A stretch of 64,000 nucleotides of DNA from positions 235,122,503 to 235,186,502 of the forward strand of contig NC_073692.1 of NCBI RefSeq assembly GCF_029784155.1. The letters are read 5' to 3'. Below the pieces are notes generated by a model, which worked only from the letters and a program-made list of their open reading frames with translations, searched no databases and had not been told where the DNA came from. A program made the translations under genes and the position numbers. Shown piece after piece: positions 35,663-47,652 of this stretch (position 1 is its first letter; the number at the start of each line of letters is the position of its first letter). The DNA comes from Uranotaenia lowii (taxonomy: Eukaryota; Arthropoda; Insecta; Diptera; Culicidae).

Positions 35663-37821
35663 TTAAGTATTTGATTTAGGTGGGATCAGCTGCTTGTCTT
35701 TTTTAATATTCGATGAATCGGCGGCCTTCCTTTTAGCAGCTATTCGTTTTCGTTCTTTAGAATCTTCAGCTTCAAGGGCCTTCAATTGGTTTCAGGTAGC
35801 TTTAAGGTTTTCTGTTTCAATCTGAAGTTTTGCTTTTATTTCTAACATCTCTTTCTTGCGACCTTTTTTAGCTTCTTCATCCCGCTTACGATCTCTCGCA
35901 TGTTCCTTATCCTCCATTTTTTTTTTATGGCAGTTATGATTTCTTGATCAGACATTACTCCATAAGATACTTTAAAGCCCTTTCTCGAACGCTTTGGCTT
36001 AGGGGTATTCTCAGATACTGTCAAAATGTCTGATACTGATCGATGAGATATTGTAGCTGTTGAGGTTGATGGTGCATCATTGTTGATTTTTATTGGATCG
36101 ACGATGTTCAGCTGTTGTACCATTATTAAAATATTTAGAAGTTTTGATAGATCTGATCCCTTTAAGTGCTCTCCAAGCTTCTGGACTGCATCGCGTGCGT
36201 TTGAAACCAGTTTTTTAGTTTCATGGATGATGTTAGAAGAAACTGGCGACTGAACGCTTTGATCAAAACCGAAAGAGCTCACGTACAACTGTTCGATATC
36301 GAGAGAATTTTCATGGACCAGGTCGCTTTTTATGATAATATGAGCATCAGATTCACCTCCAGCAGAATTTTCAGCAAGACAAGGTAGGTTCAAAGATGTT
36401 ACGTCGATATTGTTGAACTGAAATCCCTGTTCATTTGAATCTTTTTGGTTTCTCATTCTAGACAATTGTGTTTGATTGTTGGACTCTTGCGAATTGGAGC
36501 TCTCGGAGCTTAAAACCAAACGTTCTGTTTTAACGTTGTTGAAATCGAAAGGTTGTAGCCCTGTAGACCTCCAGCCATTAACGATGGTTTCTTTATTTAT
36601 AGCTTCATCGTTAGTTTGCTTTAAAAGTTTAACCAACTCGATTTCGTTAAAAATTTTGTCTGGGTTTTGCACTTTCCATTTCTGATAAAGCTCTGAGTAT
36701 TTCGCTTTGAGAGGGGCAAAAACAGCTACGTCAAGAACTTGGAGTATGTGTGTTGAGTTGGGGTACAGGACGACTAGCTTGACATCATTTTCAAGACACC
36801 ATTTGTATAATTTTAAAGAATGATGTCCGGAGTAACCATCAACGACCGAGGCAATTGGACGTGGAATTCCTAGTTCTCTCCACCTTGGATTCAAGTGTTG
36901 AGTGACATAGTAGTAAACGCATCCCCTTTCATCCATCCTGACACCGTTTGGTTAAACCCAAAATTTGCCCCAATTGATCCAGAGGCAACAGTGACAAGAT
37001 CGTTAAAGGAATCTCTGAACGTAATCAGTGGCGGAATGAAGTTTCCGGTCCCAGAAACGGCATAAGTACATGTGATGTTTTCTTTTGGCCTACCTATTTG
37101 GGACAAACGCCTCCTAGGAATTAAAATTCCTAAAAAAATATAAAAATTTCTTACCTCGCTTTACATTGTAGACTACTTTAGCTCCTTTTTTGGCAAAAAC
37201 CTTTTTCGGAACAGGATTCATAACGAAATTTGTTTCATCCACATTCCACCAGGATTCCGGTCGATGCAAGAGTTCAAGCATTTCTCCTTCTCTGAACTGA
37301 TGTTCCAAATAGTCGAAGTATCCTTTCAGTTGATTGTAGGTCAGCCCGGCAGCTGCTTTAGTGAGTGGTTCCGGAGTGCGTTTTGCAATAAGAGGATTGC
37401 GTTTCATAAACCTATACAAATTAATTGATAATTAAATTTTACGCTACATAGATATTTTCAATGGCATATTTTGGATTTTCCACTTTACTTACTTTTGTAA
37501 CCAGCCAGATGATGGCAATCCCCCTTTAAATCCTTTTCCATTCAGCGAAGCTAACTGATGAGCAGCTTCTAAGATTTCTCTAGTTGTTTTTGGACATCCA
37601 GATGCAGCACACAAACAGATCCAGTTGGCAAGTTGGCTTTCCAATTCTGAGGACAACACTGAATCCTTCCCATGTTTGTCTCTACGTTTTTCTTTCAGTT
37701 TCAAGCTCAAAGTGGTCTTAGGAATATCAAAATTTTTATGTGCCTGGTACATTGAGAGTTTTTTGCTCGTAACTTCTTCAAGGGCCTTTTGAAGGCATGT
37801 TTGGGAATACCTTTTGGACAT
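35663..37821 (-). pseudogene. pogo/Tigger-like DDE transposase, three exons, recently inactivated
   Basis: The start ATG is at 37821 (MSKRYSQTCL...). Residues about 8-42 form a psq-type helix-turn-helix (MYQAHKNFDIPKTTLSLKLK). Residues about 57-125 resemble a CENP-B DNA-binding region. The first catalytic Asp is in WWNVDET (about residue 168), the second in VVDGYSGHH, the third in LQVLDVAVF with 35 residues between the last two, so the triad is DDD as in pogo and Tigger. Two introns fit the frame: GTAAGT...TATAG between 37489 and about 37410, and 61 nt at 37094-37154. Damage: one base missing near 36915, a length change in the T10 tract at 35917-35926, and TGA at 35792-35794 in the basic, coiled C-terminus. 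The homopolymer faults could be assembly errors. Confidence 0.85.
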
Positions 37822-38460
37822 CGTTAGCAAATAAAATATCGCGGCAATACGCAAAACAGCTATACGAGTGAAAATTAAACGAACTGCTGGTGAACGAAAA
37901 TGTAAACATAAGGCAGCGCACCTAGCGGTCACTTTTGAAAGCACGTGGTTCCGCTCAAGATCAAAGATGGTTCCGCTCAAGATCATATTTTAATTTTATA
38001 AAACACGCGATTTATTGATATTTTGATGGAAAACTTGTTAAAAAAAACCCAAATAATGCTTTTTTATGAGCTTTACTACCATTTTAATCATCAAAAGTCT
38101 TTTTATATCCGCTTAGAGTTTCATAAATTTACGTTCAAAGTCAGCATAGATTGGTGAAAATTGCAGCAGAAAAGGCGAATTTTTTTTCAATCAGCAAATA
38201 ATACTATTTTATTCAATAAATTTAAGCAAAAATGGCCAAGTTTGTATGAAAGAATCTTGAAAAAGTGATTTTACAACATTTTGATGAGACAAATGATTAA
38301 TTATTGCCTATATCTTAGAAAAAGAAAATGGTTCCGCTCAAGATCATTTACCCTAGTCCAAGAAAAAATGACGTGCATCCTTTGGAAGTTCTGAAAACTT
38401 CAGAGGACGAGTTATTTCTAACTGAAATTCAGGATCGTCATGCTGTATTGACCTGAAGAC

Positions 38461-38884
38461 GCTGCAGCACCGATTCAAATAATAAAAAAAATTTGCCGTT
38501 TGAGGAACCCAAAGAACTCTTGAGTGAGGTGCCCTTAAACTACAATTTTTATGTTGGCAATTTTTATGATACCGGACGCACTTTAACGTGGATACGGGAA
38601 GAATATAGAAAAATAACCGATAAAAGTGGCTGTCTTATAAAATCGGAAGCTGAGTGAGACGCTTTAAAGACAGCTTAAGCGATGAGCTAAGCGTCAAAGA
38701 GATAATATTTACAGTGATGGATGGACAGCTTCCACCTAAATTATGGTGAGATGTATGATGAAAGCATGCAAACAATACATCCTATCATCTATTGTTAATG
38801 TGACTTCTTCTGAAGCTGTAGTTTACAATATTCTGGAAAATATTCACCAGGTAGTGAACCACGAGCATGCAGAAGTTGCTCAAT
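38461..38884. other. Decayed interior of the long-TIR element
   Basis: Short frames with several stops. The plus frame 38743-39024 reads partly coding-like (VYNILENIHQVVNHEHAEVAQ) but is unrecognised and runs into repeat H. Confidence 0.3.
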
Positions 38885-39068
38885 GCAGAGACACTAAGAG
38901 AATAGCCCAGGGGACCGAGATAAACGGAGAATCATCGTCAATGATCGAACAAATTTTGCAGCCAATGATTGAATTTGTGGTAATTTGTTGCAATTTGTTA
39001 GAGAGAATTAGAAGGTTAAGTTAAAATGAGAGAAACCGGTGCTCAGAGAGAGTGAAAATGTGCTAATT
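38885..39068 (-). repeat. Dispersed repeat H, copy 3 (partial, reverse complement)
   Basis: Matches 3449-3280 closely, including CGGAGAATCATCGTCAATGA and GAAACCGGTGCTCAGAGAGA. It is cut off at GTGCTAATT by the 496-bp element that follows. Confidence 0.75.
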
Positions 39069-40072
39069 CCCAGTAAACATGAATCGGCAGAGAGGTAACT
39101 CAAATCGCCAGAAGGATCGTAACGATCTCTCTGGCGATTTTGCATCATTACATCGGTAGAGAGGAACACACCATACGCGTGCCTTGGGTGAGTGCCAAGA
39201 AATAATCTAAGACACGCCCTCCAGAGAAACACACGAACACAATCCGAATCGTGTTTGTATGTTCCCCTTCGAGACGCGTGTTTGCCTGCCTGAGAACTGA
39301 GAAGTCGACTGCTACGATTGAAAGCACACGTATAAAACACACGGGGATAAAATGCGTGCACACCGTACGAGAGTACGATTCAAACTGATTTCGCATGTAC
39401 GCATTCGTATTCGTTGCCTCTAGGTATCTCGGCAGGACAAACCGATTGAGATAATTTGCGTTCTTGGAGTGTCGCCGAAATTAACCGTTTTATTCTAAGT
39501 TCGGTGACTCAAATCTCAATTTTTTGTATGCTCTGTCGATTTCTGAGAGGACGCGCTTACTGGGTTGTTGCAATTTCCCAGTAAACATGAATCGGCAGAG
39601 AGGTAACTCAAATCGCCAGAAGGATCGTAACGATCTCTCTGGCGATTTTGCATCATTACATCGGTAGAGAGGAACACACCATACGCGTGCCTTGGGTGAG
39701 TGCCAAGAAATAATCTAAGACACGCCCTCCAGAGAAACACACGAACACAATCCGAATCGTGTTTGTATGTTCCCCTTCGAGACGCGTGTTTGCCTGCCTG
39801 AGAACTGAGAAGTCGACTGCTACGATTGAAAGCACACGTATAAAACACACGGGGATAAAATGCGTGCACACCGTACGAGAGTACGATTCAAACTGATTTC
39901 GCATGTACGCATTCGTATTCGTTGCCTCTAGGTATCTCGGCAGGACAAACCGATTGAGATAATTTGCGTTCTTGGAGTGTCGCCGAAATTAACCGTTTTA
40001 TTCTAAGTTCGGTGACTCAAATCTCAATTTTTTGTATGCTCTGTCGATTTCTGAGAGGACGCGCTTACTGGG
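39069..40072. mobile_element. Tandem pair of an apparently identical 496-bp TIR element
   Basis: Units 39069-39564 and 39577-40072 have the same length and appear identical, separated by TTGTTGCAATTT. Each begins CCCAGTAAACATG and ends CGCGCTTACTGGG, giving short TIRs (CCCAGTAA). Each holds a hairpin near its left end, ATCGCCAG...CTGGCGAT. The left flank and the 12-base spacer both match repeat H around its GCTAATTGTTGCAA phrase, but the right flank does not. The 117-aa minus frames in each unit are copies of one another and are not a known protein. Confidence 0.75.
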
Positions 40073-42105
40073 AAGTCGCGCAACACTTATTCCTGACACA
40101 ATGAAGCTTTTCGACTTTCAAGCTTACACGAAGCTGTAGTTGCTGTCAGTCTTTTCCAATCGAACGAATGTTAGCCTGGCTTTCAGTCCAATTGGAATGA
40201 AAGCTGGAAACCGCCTTTCAATTTTCGATAACTGCGTGCGCTGTTCATATTCATATTCATTTGAAAGGCAGACATTTTCAGTCATGAAGGTATGAAAAAG
40301 CGCGAAGGAACGCTCTAATACAGCAACAACAACAAACACTACTGCCAGCGGTGGTGTAAAGGACATGATGCGGTGTATGTATATTTGATTGTACACAAGA
40401 TTTTTTTTATGTGTGTTGCTTTCTGTGATTAACTTGAAATGAAGAATTGTTTTGGCATACACATACATTTATCTTTCCAATTCAAGCTATATTTAACAGA
40501 CATTCAAAATATGAACAAATAAACATTTAAAAAAATTGGTTATTTATATTTTTGAAAAATAATTATCTTCAAACTATGTCGTCAGTAGGCGACGGACAAC
40601 ACGATTTCAATTACAGCTATCATATAAAACATCTCGTAGTTTCTGATTATTCTGAATATGGTAGAAAAAAAATATTCAGGAAGCGAAAATTTTCATCAAG
40701 GACCAGCAAAAATATTCATGAACAAAAACATCAATCATTTTCAATTGAATATGATTGGAGCGGCTTTCAAATGAATTTGAAAGGATTTTAACTGGAAATG
40801 AATACGGTAAAAAGCTCCTTAACTTTGAAAGATACAAATATGAAAGCTGTTTAAAAGCTTTGACTTTGAAAGACAGGATGCTGTTAGTTGAGTGAACATT
40901 GGCCACACTGCAGCAATCACTCCAAGATAATATCGCTTGGAAGCTATATCAGACCTTAAAGCCAATGAAAAGCGTTATCAGGTAGATAAAAATCTTAGGA
41001 CTGTTTATTATGATAGCACTGTTCGTCAGATTGCTGCTGAAGGCAGACAAAAGCTTTTTTATGTTAAATGGCGATCAATAAAAGAAAGGCAAACAATGAA
41101 CTACAGCTTCATGACTGCTGTCATCTCACATCTCAGGATAGTACGCGGAAGCTCGTACTGAGATTCAACTTTTTTACGGAAGATCATCATATTTGGAACA
41201 TTGAAATGTTGTTAAGAGAGAGAGTGAGATTTTTCAAAAGAAATGTTCCGGGATATATTTCTTCACACATGAAATAAAAAACGATGGATTTGTCGATGGC
41301 AGAATTGAGAGCTTGTATCGCTGCATTTAACAATATGACAATTCAAAATTATTTTAAGCCAAGCTACAGCGCTGCATCAAGGAATTTGATCTATCTAGAA
41401 CGATGTAGTTCACACCTTACTAAAATAATGTGTAAAGATATTGATCACTTAATAAAACAAGGAAATCTTGACAACACAAAAAGCAAGATTATAATGTCCT
41501 CTTTGCAAAATAAAAAATGATATGGATGCGGTGTACAGCTTTTTAAAACTTTTTTTGATACTTGATCAGCATCGGCGATAAGAAAGGAGAGCTTAACATA
41601 GCTGAGTAGTTAACATAGATGAGTACAATACCGTATATGAAAGCAGCCCATTTTACCAAAGAGGATTACATATGTATGAAGAAATTTTAAAAGAACGCGT
41701 AGGTGACATACAGAAAGGCGCCAATGAATTTATTTGTAAGATTTAAAAAAAAATTGCATATTTGCCACTGTCACCCAACGTTATACTTATCGAGAACATG
41801 CTGAAATAAATTCAACTGGAACGAAAAATCGCCTGAATCGTTCAAATAATGGAGCGATTGAAAATTATCACCGTATAATAAAATCCGCCTTTATAAAGAA
41901 AACAAAAAAATAAACCCAGCAAACATTTAAGGAGGTATATCGCAGGAACAACAGAATTATTCAAACAATTATACCAGAAGAACAGATTGTATTAAACTTA
42001 CCGAAATAGCATATATGTAGCTACAAAAGTGGAGGCGATATATCTTCAATGACAAGCCCCACAAAATGCAAAATAAACGATTTCAATAGTTTGAGTAAAA
42101 CGAAA
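40073..42105. other. Decayed open frames of the long-TIR element
   Basis: Plus-strand fragments at 40552-40791, 40937-41161, 41068-41277, 41284-41520 and about 41660-42010 look like one disrupted coding region. Phrases such as YEEILKERVGDIQKGANEF and NNGAIENYHRIIKSAF are reminiscent of transposase C-terminal regions, but I cannot assign a family. Several stops and frameshifts. The 114-aa minus frame at 40124-40468 is unrecognised. Confidence 0.3.
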
Positions 42106-42109
42106 AAAA

Positions 42110-42205
42110 CTACCCCGACCGAGATTTGAACTCCAGCCTCCGAGTGCGCAGCCAGGTATCTTACCACGATGCCAACTCTTCAGTTGATATGATCCACGCT
42201 ATAGC
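42110..42205 (-). mobile_element. tRNA-like SINE head or tRNA pseudogene
   Basis: On the minus strand GAGTTGGCATCGTGGTAAG resembles an A box, and GGAGTTCAAATCTCGG is a good B box about 45 bases downstream. The sequences flanking these boxes do not form an acceptor stem, so it is not called as a functional tRNA. Confidence 0.5.
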
Positions 42206-43384
42206 TCTATAGGTGAGATTTTCTTTTTACGAACCGGTCTTAGGAAGAAAGGAAGACATCGGATAGAGTTTCAATCAATGGACCGCTGTTACCGTATTTA
42301 TCGTAAATCAGTTCACTCAAATCGTAAATGTCGAATTAGCATATTCCCAACTTTTTGGAGACATGTTTACGAATTGACTAAACTGCTATCCGACTCAACT
42401 ATTTTGGGCATAGCTTATCGTAAATGAATGATAGAAAATCACTCAATACCAACTTGTTAACGATGGTTCTTGAAATTGTCTTAATATTCGATTTGGATTA
42501 TCATTCCCATTACGATTTCATGTTAGCTGGGAAATCCGCCTCAGCTAATAACAAATCGCTTGGTGCTGTGGATAATGTTCGCGTTAGTGATTTTATCACG
42601 AAAATGCATGTTTCTGAAGTGAATGCCGTATGCTCAGCTGTGAGACTAGGAATTTCGAGATCTAGGAATATCAGAGGAATCCAGATAAGGTCATAATCGA
42701 AACCAAAATCAATCGAAGTAGTGCCGAAGAAGTCCTCAAATATTGATCACAATTTTAAGAAGAGATTTACCACCGTAATTTATGTTGTTGCGTTTATCGC
42801 CCTAATCGGTGAAAAGTGATGTCCTTTTAAGAAGGGACGTCTAAAGGATATGAAATTCTATAGATGGATAGAAGAACGGTGTACAATACATCAGGTGATA
42901 TCTTCTCGATAATGTCGTCATTACTATCCAGAGATTTTTTCAAGATTTCAGCAAATAGAATATTTTATAGTATTTTTACCCCTAAATGTATGCAGCAAAT
43001 TTACACTTTTTCCTTAAAAACATTTTTGACAAAAATAAATCAAAATTTGATTTGAACAAAACCAAAAACTACTGCAATTGATGCTTTATGCGTTATGACT
43101 TAACAAATATTTCAAAAACTATAAATTTTCAAACGTTTTAATTTGATTTTTCATTAATTACAGAGTTTGTTGCAAATTACCCCTCTTTCTTAGTAGGGTA
43201 AAAATTGCATATTTTTGTAAATTTTAAACTATCTGGTGAAACCAATAATTTTTCTGACTACGCCAATATTGTATACCATCAACCTTAAAACTTTTGATGT
43301 ACAAGAGGTATGATTATCTGTGGACATTAAGTTTTTAGAAGCCATTAGAGTTGAAAATTCTTGCACGTTGCCCCAGTTGACGGT

Positions 43385-45142
43385 ACACTTTTTGACGATA
43401 TTTCAACCTGGTTTTATGTTTCTTCCAAAAACATATAACTTATCTTAAAAATACACGCGTTCTTTACACTTCTTATGGATTTTCCAAGTAATCACAAGCA
43501 CTAAAATCTAGCACCAATTTTGCCCTAACGTCAACTATAAAGTTTGCTTCTTTACATTACATTAGCTATGTAAGCCAGGTTATTTTTTATGATTAATCTC
43601 TTCTGGCTTCTTTTTCTTGTATTTGGCACTTTCATTTCGACACCGAGTTACTGCACGGTTTGTTGAGTACTGTCCTAGTCGGCTCAACACTTGCGAACTT
43701 GGTGTACAAGAGAAAATCCAAAAGTTCATATACTTTTAACTACACTTGATCGATATTTCTAGGGATGATCGATCCGACATGAATATAATGAAGATCCTCG
43801 GGTGGCAGTTGTAACATTTTTTTTTAATTATTTTTCTGCTGAAGGTGAACTGTAATCGAACTCATACATCTATGGCTCCTATAGTAACTTTGTAGTGAAT
43901 TTCTTGTATTAATACTTTGGTATCGTATAATGCGAATAAAGTAAGCTTGTGTGATGCCAATTGATTGCTTAGCAAGTATTGCATTTCTAGAATGCTAGTA
44001 TGTTAATAAAACCAACATACACAAATTGTATCGTTCTGCAATTTTGCGTGTACTGAACGGCATCGTGGAGGATTTTTCATCAACTAAAAGGAAAGAGCAT
44101 TCGATATTATGAGTTTGATTTGGGACGCCCAGTATCGAATCTGATAAATTGAGTGACGATGGAAGGCTGAAAGCATATCGAAAACTAGCACCCCCATAAA
44201 TACGTGATGATGAATGAATAATCGGCTCTGATCTACTGCCGGTTGATGAATGCTTTAGTATTTTCATCTATAATCTTCCGTAAGGTTATCTACTCTTTAT
44301 AGAAGCTACTGAGAACTGACATCAGGAAAGGTATATTGTAAGTAACGTATGTGTACATTGAACTCTAGTGACAATTTTTGTTTCGATGATCCCCAATTGT
44401 GGAAATTATTTTTTTCAATAAAGTCTTAGCGTTGACTTCCACGTCGACTTAGCGTTGAATCACCACACTCCTGCTTAAAAAGCACTCTTAATGAAAAAAG
44501 AAAGCAGAAATCAAAGAACATTTACCCGGGGTAGTAAAAATCTCAACATCCGACCGCCTTCAGCACAAAATGCAACAGTTGTGCACATTCTTCGAATCGA
44601 GTGTGGCAACATGTGGCCTCTACAGTGCTGGATGTGCTAAATGTTCCCTCCAACTCCGACCCACGCGGATCGCTTGCTTGCTCCATTCACATGTGATGTG
44701 ACCTAGTCGTCCTTTAGGGCTGGCAGTACCACCCACTTCGAAGACGAGCAAAAGTGCCTGAACAAGTGACATCGTACCCTTTTTACGACCAATAATGCCT
44801 AGGACGAAACGATGCGATGGCTGCATAGGAGCCAGAAGGCTGTAAAAGTGATATTAAAACACGTTATCATTAATTTGATCTAAAACGATTTTCAGCCTCC
44901 GCTATCTTCGGCGTGGTGATAGTTCACATGTTGAACTTTACTTACTTGTTTTTTCGCAATGAACAAGAGAAAGGGAGGGTCATTCAAAACGAAAAAAAGA
45001 GGTTTATGTTGTACCATCGACGAAGTAATACCAGTGGTAATTAGCTGTTAACAAGTAGACGTGATTTTTTCAGCTGAGGAATGAATTAAATTTTTAGTTT
45101 TGAATAAAAAAGCATTGTTTCGGAGACAAAAAAAAATATATG
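43385..45142. other. Intergenic, no supported gene
   Basis: A GC-richer block at 44520-44830 has a 68-aa minus frame (MQPSHRFVLGIIGRKKG...) that looks coding-like but is unrecognised and short. It may be a LINE or LTR fragment. The remainder is AT-rich. Confidence 0.3.
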
Positions 45143-46009
45143 TAGGGGAAAATGAGTATACTTGATCCCTTAGCTCGAAACTGAATGATTTACAAAGATC
45201 AAGTGTTCTAGAAAAATGTGCAAAATGGAGCAGAACAGCTATGGTTTAAGCTCAAAAAAAATTAACAAAACATTTTTATGAGTTTTTTAACTTTGTTTGA
45301 AAAATTACACAAAATGCGACTTGAATATCTTTTTTTATCACAATAAATTGTTTCTGACATGAAAAAAAAAAACAAAAATATTTATTCCGTTAAAGGGTAA
45401 TATGAACTTCATAATACCATATTTTCAAAACAATGGTAAACTCTCAACATTTTTCAGACAAAGTTTTCTAAAATGTTCATTATGGGTTCAATTGTTCCCT
45501 AGAGTTCAAAAGGGTATATTTTTCTTTTAAATAGATCGTGATCATTGCTGATAACTAGATTATGAATATTTATCCAATAACTGATATTTTTCCAGTTATT
45601 GTCTGGCAAAAAGGACTAAGAAAATTAATTTCACTTAAATTTAGAATAAAAGTGCTTTGAACTATGCAACGAAACTAGGGTTGAGACATAGTTTTGCAAT
45701 TCTCTTCTTCTGGCCAGAGCTTAAAACTCGACAGCCTCGCGTGAATGTGAAATTTCTCTCCATTCAGAGTCTTCCGTTTTCGTTTCCTTCATTGCCTTTC
45801 TCTCACTCAAATAGCTCTCTCTGACTGACAGCGTTTAAAATTTTCTTTCGCTCATCTTCCCATTCGTTTTGGCCTACGGTCACAGTCACTCCGAGGACAT
45901 GACTGTTGTGAGCTTCGATGCAAATTCAGTCATTCTGATTTTGAATGAATGGAATACGTTCGAGAAAAGTTGAACGTTGTTCCCGGCGCAAAGCTATCAA
46001 ATTGATAGC

Positions 46010-47652
46010 GGCTAAACGGTAAACGATAGAAACTTTATGTCTTTGAAAGAATTTACTTACGCAACAAGATCTTTCATATTCTATTTAAAAATAAATGATT
46101 GATTCACATAGAAGGGAGATAAAAATATTTTTAAAAATACTTTGTGTATACACCTGCTTTATTCAACAGATCTGTAGATCGTGCAATGAAAAAAATTGTT
46201 GAGGAAATCACAGAAATCGAATTTAAAAAACAGGAAAAGTTATAAGCAATTAAAAAAAAATTGAGAATTTTTCAGTTTTTGCTAATCCTCTAGAACCCAA
46301 TTTTTTTCCCTTAAAAAATTCACAAAAGCCTAGTTTTATGATAACAAACAAGGTTTATGTTACGAAAAACTTTTAAGATTAGACAGAAATTTTGACAATT
46401 GCATATAAGGCTGGAACAAATATCAATTTCTTCTTTTGTCACCCCCCCCCTTCGAAATTTCCAAAAACCCGAAGGGGGGAAATAAATAACGTTTAAAGTA
46501 ATTTATGAAAATTTCGATAAAAATTTCCAATATCTGAAAGATTACAAGACAAAAAAACAAATTTAAGAAGATGGAAGTTATTCCACTTTTTGTTTTCTTG
46601 ATTTGATTGAGTTATTTGATAAAAAATTTACTTGATTTAGAGGTTTTGTGCAACAATGTAGTATGTAATTTTTGTTGCATACAAGCTTCCGTGCAATTTA
46701 TTCCAATTTATTTGTTTTTCGCATTATTTTTTTTGTCCCCCCCCCCCTCGCGATGTTCCAACTCCGAGTGACAAAAGAAGGATTTGAAATTTGTTCCGGC
46801 CTAACCACAGGAGCTAAAGAAATTCACTTTCAGTACTTTTTAGATTGTAGTTTCTATATACACCGACCAATTTTTCCTAAATTTTGAAATATATAAACCC
46901 TGACCCATAGTTATATTTTTAAGTAATTTTTGTTGAAATTTTTCCAGAAATAACTGAGATATTTCAACTTATACTTAAAGTAAATATTGTACATATTCAT
47001 AACTATTGTCATACTTTTCCAACCCCACCTTTAGGCGGGGTCATGTTTCATCTCTCCTACCTAACTTAGGAATTTTTCTTCTCAAAAAATCAACCCAGAA
47101 TGGCGGTAACTCTATAATTTTACTGCCAATAATTTTTAAGAGCGTTAAACTAATTGACCAAGGATTTTTGAGGCTACCAAATTGATAATTTTTCGAAAAA
47201 CAGGTCAATTTTTAGTTTTATCATATTTCATATTGTTAGCTGTTGCTTTTAACAAATGCTTGTCAAACCATTTGCATTAGTATAATTTGTTAGTTTACCA
47301 TATTTAGAAAGATTCTGCGAAAAAAGTAAAGAAAAATAATGATTGGCTTTGGTTTTATGGCGATTCTAGTAGATCCCGTCTTAGGGCTACAAATATTCTA
47401 CATAAATGGAAAGAAGTTCAGACTAGTTTAAGTAATTTTTTTTTTCGTTACCCTTTGTTTAATATTTTTTTTCATACGAACGTAATGAAAGCTCACGCGA
47501 GATTTATTGTCTAAACTAAGTTTTAAAAAAAATATTTTTTTACCTCCCTTCTAGGTAAATTATTAATATGTTTTTCAATAGAATACGAAAGTTTTTGTTC
47601 CGTAGATAAATTGTCTCGAAGACATCATGTGGCTATCGTTTACCGTTTAGCC
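46010..47652. mobile_element. Inverted-repeat element nested in family A
   Basis: GGCTAAACGGTAAACGATAG at 46010-46029 is perfectly inverted at 47633-47652. Weaker inversion continues outward (ATCAAAnnGnTAnC...), so the true termini probably lie somewhat beyond these arms. The interior contains a Harbinger-like MITE and a stray end of the 192-bp MITE family (47473-47499). Absent from the related copy at 51840-52560. Confidence 0.6.
46409..46801. mobile_element. PIF/Harbinger-like MITE, TAA target duplication
   Basis: TAA flanks both ends (46406-46408 and 46802-46804). The TIRs of about 34 bases begin GGCTGGAACAAAT and, inverted, GGCCGGAACAAAT and both contain TTCTTTTGTCAC. C-runs near each TIR (46441-46450, 46737-46747) and a CCCCTTCG...CGAAGGGG hairpin lie inside. 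A 3-bp TWA duplication with such ends is typical of PIF/Harbinger MITEs. Confidence 0.75.

Larger units (their letters stand above)
33769..38353 (-). mobile_element. 4.6-kb pogo/Tigger-like DNA transposon, TA target
   Basis: TIRs of about 25 bases begin GGGTAAATGATCTTGAGCGG on both ends, flanked by TA (33767-33768 and 38354-38355). The word GATCTTGAGCGGAACC occurs five times: 33777 and 33976 at one end, 37947, 37969 and 38330 (inverted) at the other. A pogo-like transposase lies inside on the minus strand. A neighbouring repeat unit with AGAAAACAGTCGAGG provides a paralogous empty site for AGAAAA-TA-GTCCAAG. TIR length, TA target and transposase family agree with the pogo group of Tc1/mariner. 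Confidence 0.9.
33173..43383. mobile_element. 10.2-kb composite element with long (over 200 bp) family D TIRs
   Basis: The left 250 bases, beginning CCCTCAACTGGGGCAACATG, are a diverged reverse complement of the last 200-400 bases, which end ...CGTTGCCCCAGTTGACGG followed by TA. Matching blocks include AATTTTCAACTnnAATGGCT and GTCCACnGATAnTCATACC. The interior holds tandem coding-like repeats, decayed open frames, a pogo-like transposon, an H repeat and a duplicated 496-bp element. Without those insertions it would be roughly 4.5 kb, and it may be a decayed autonomous relative of the family D MITEs. The left outer dinucleotide is CA rather than TA. Confidence 0.55.

Noticed and set aside
37094..37154. 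Frameshift in the transposase at this point
   Set aside because: A 61-nt intron with GTAAGA and AATAG ends restores the frame exactly, so it is spliced rather than broken.
39008..39904. Minus-strand frames of 117 and 82 aa in the twin element
   Set aside because: Both are repeated exactly because the DNA is duplicated; no family resemblance, and they cross a TIR boundary.
42110..42205. Functional tRNA gene
   Set aside because: Good B box, but no acceptor-stem pairing and no proper anticodon arm; more like a SINE head.
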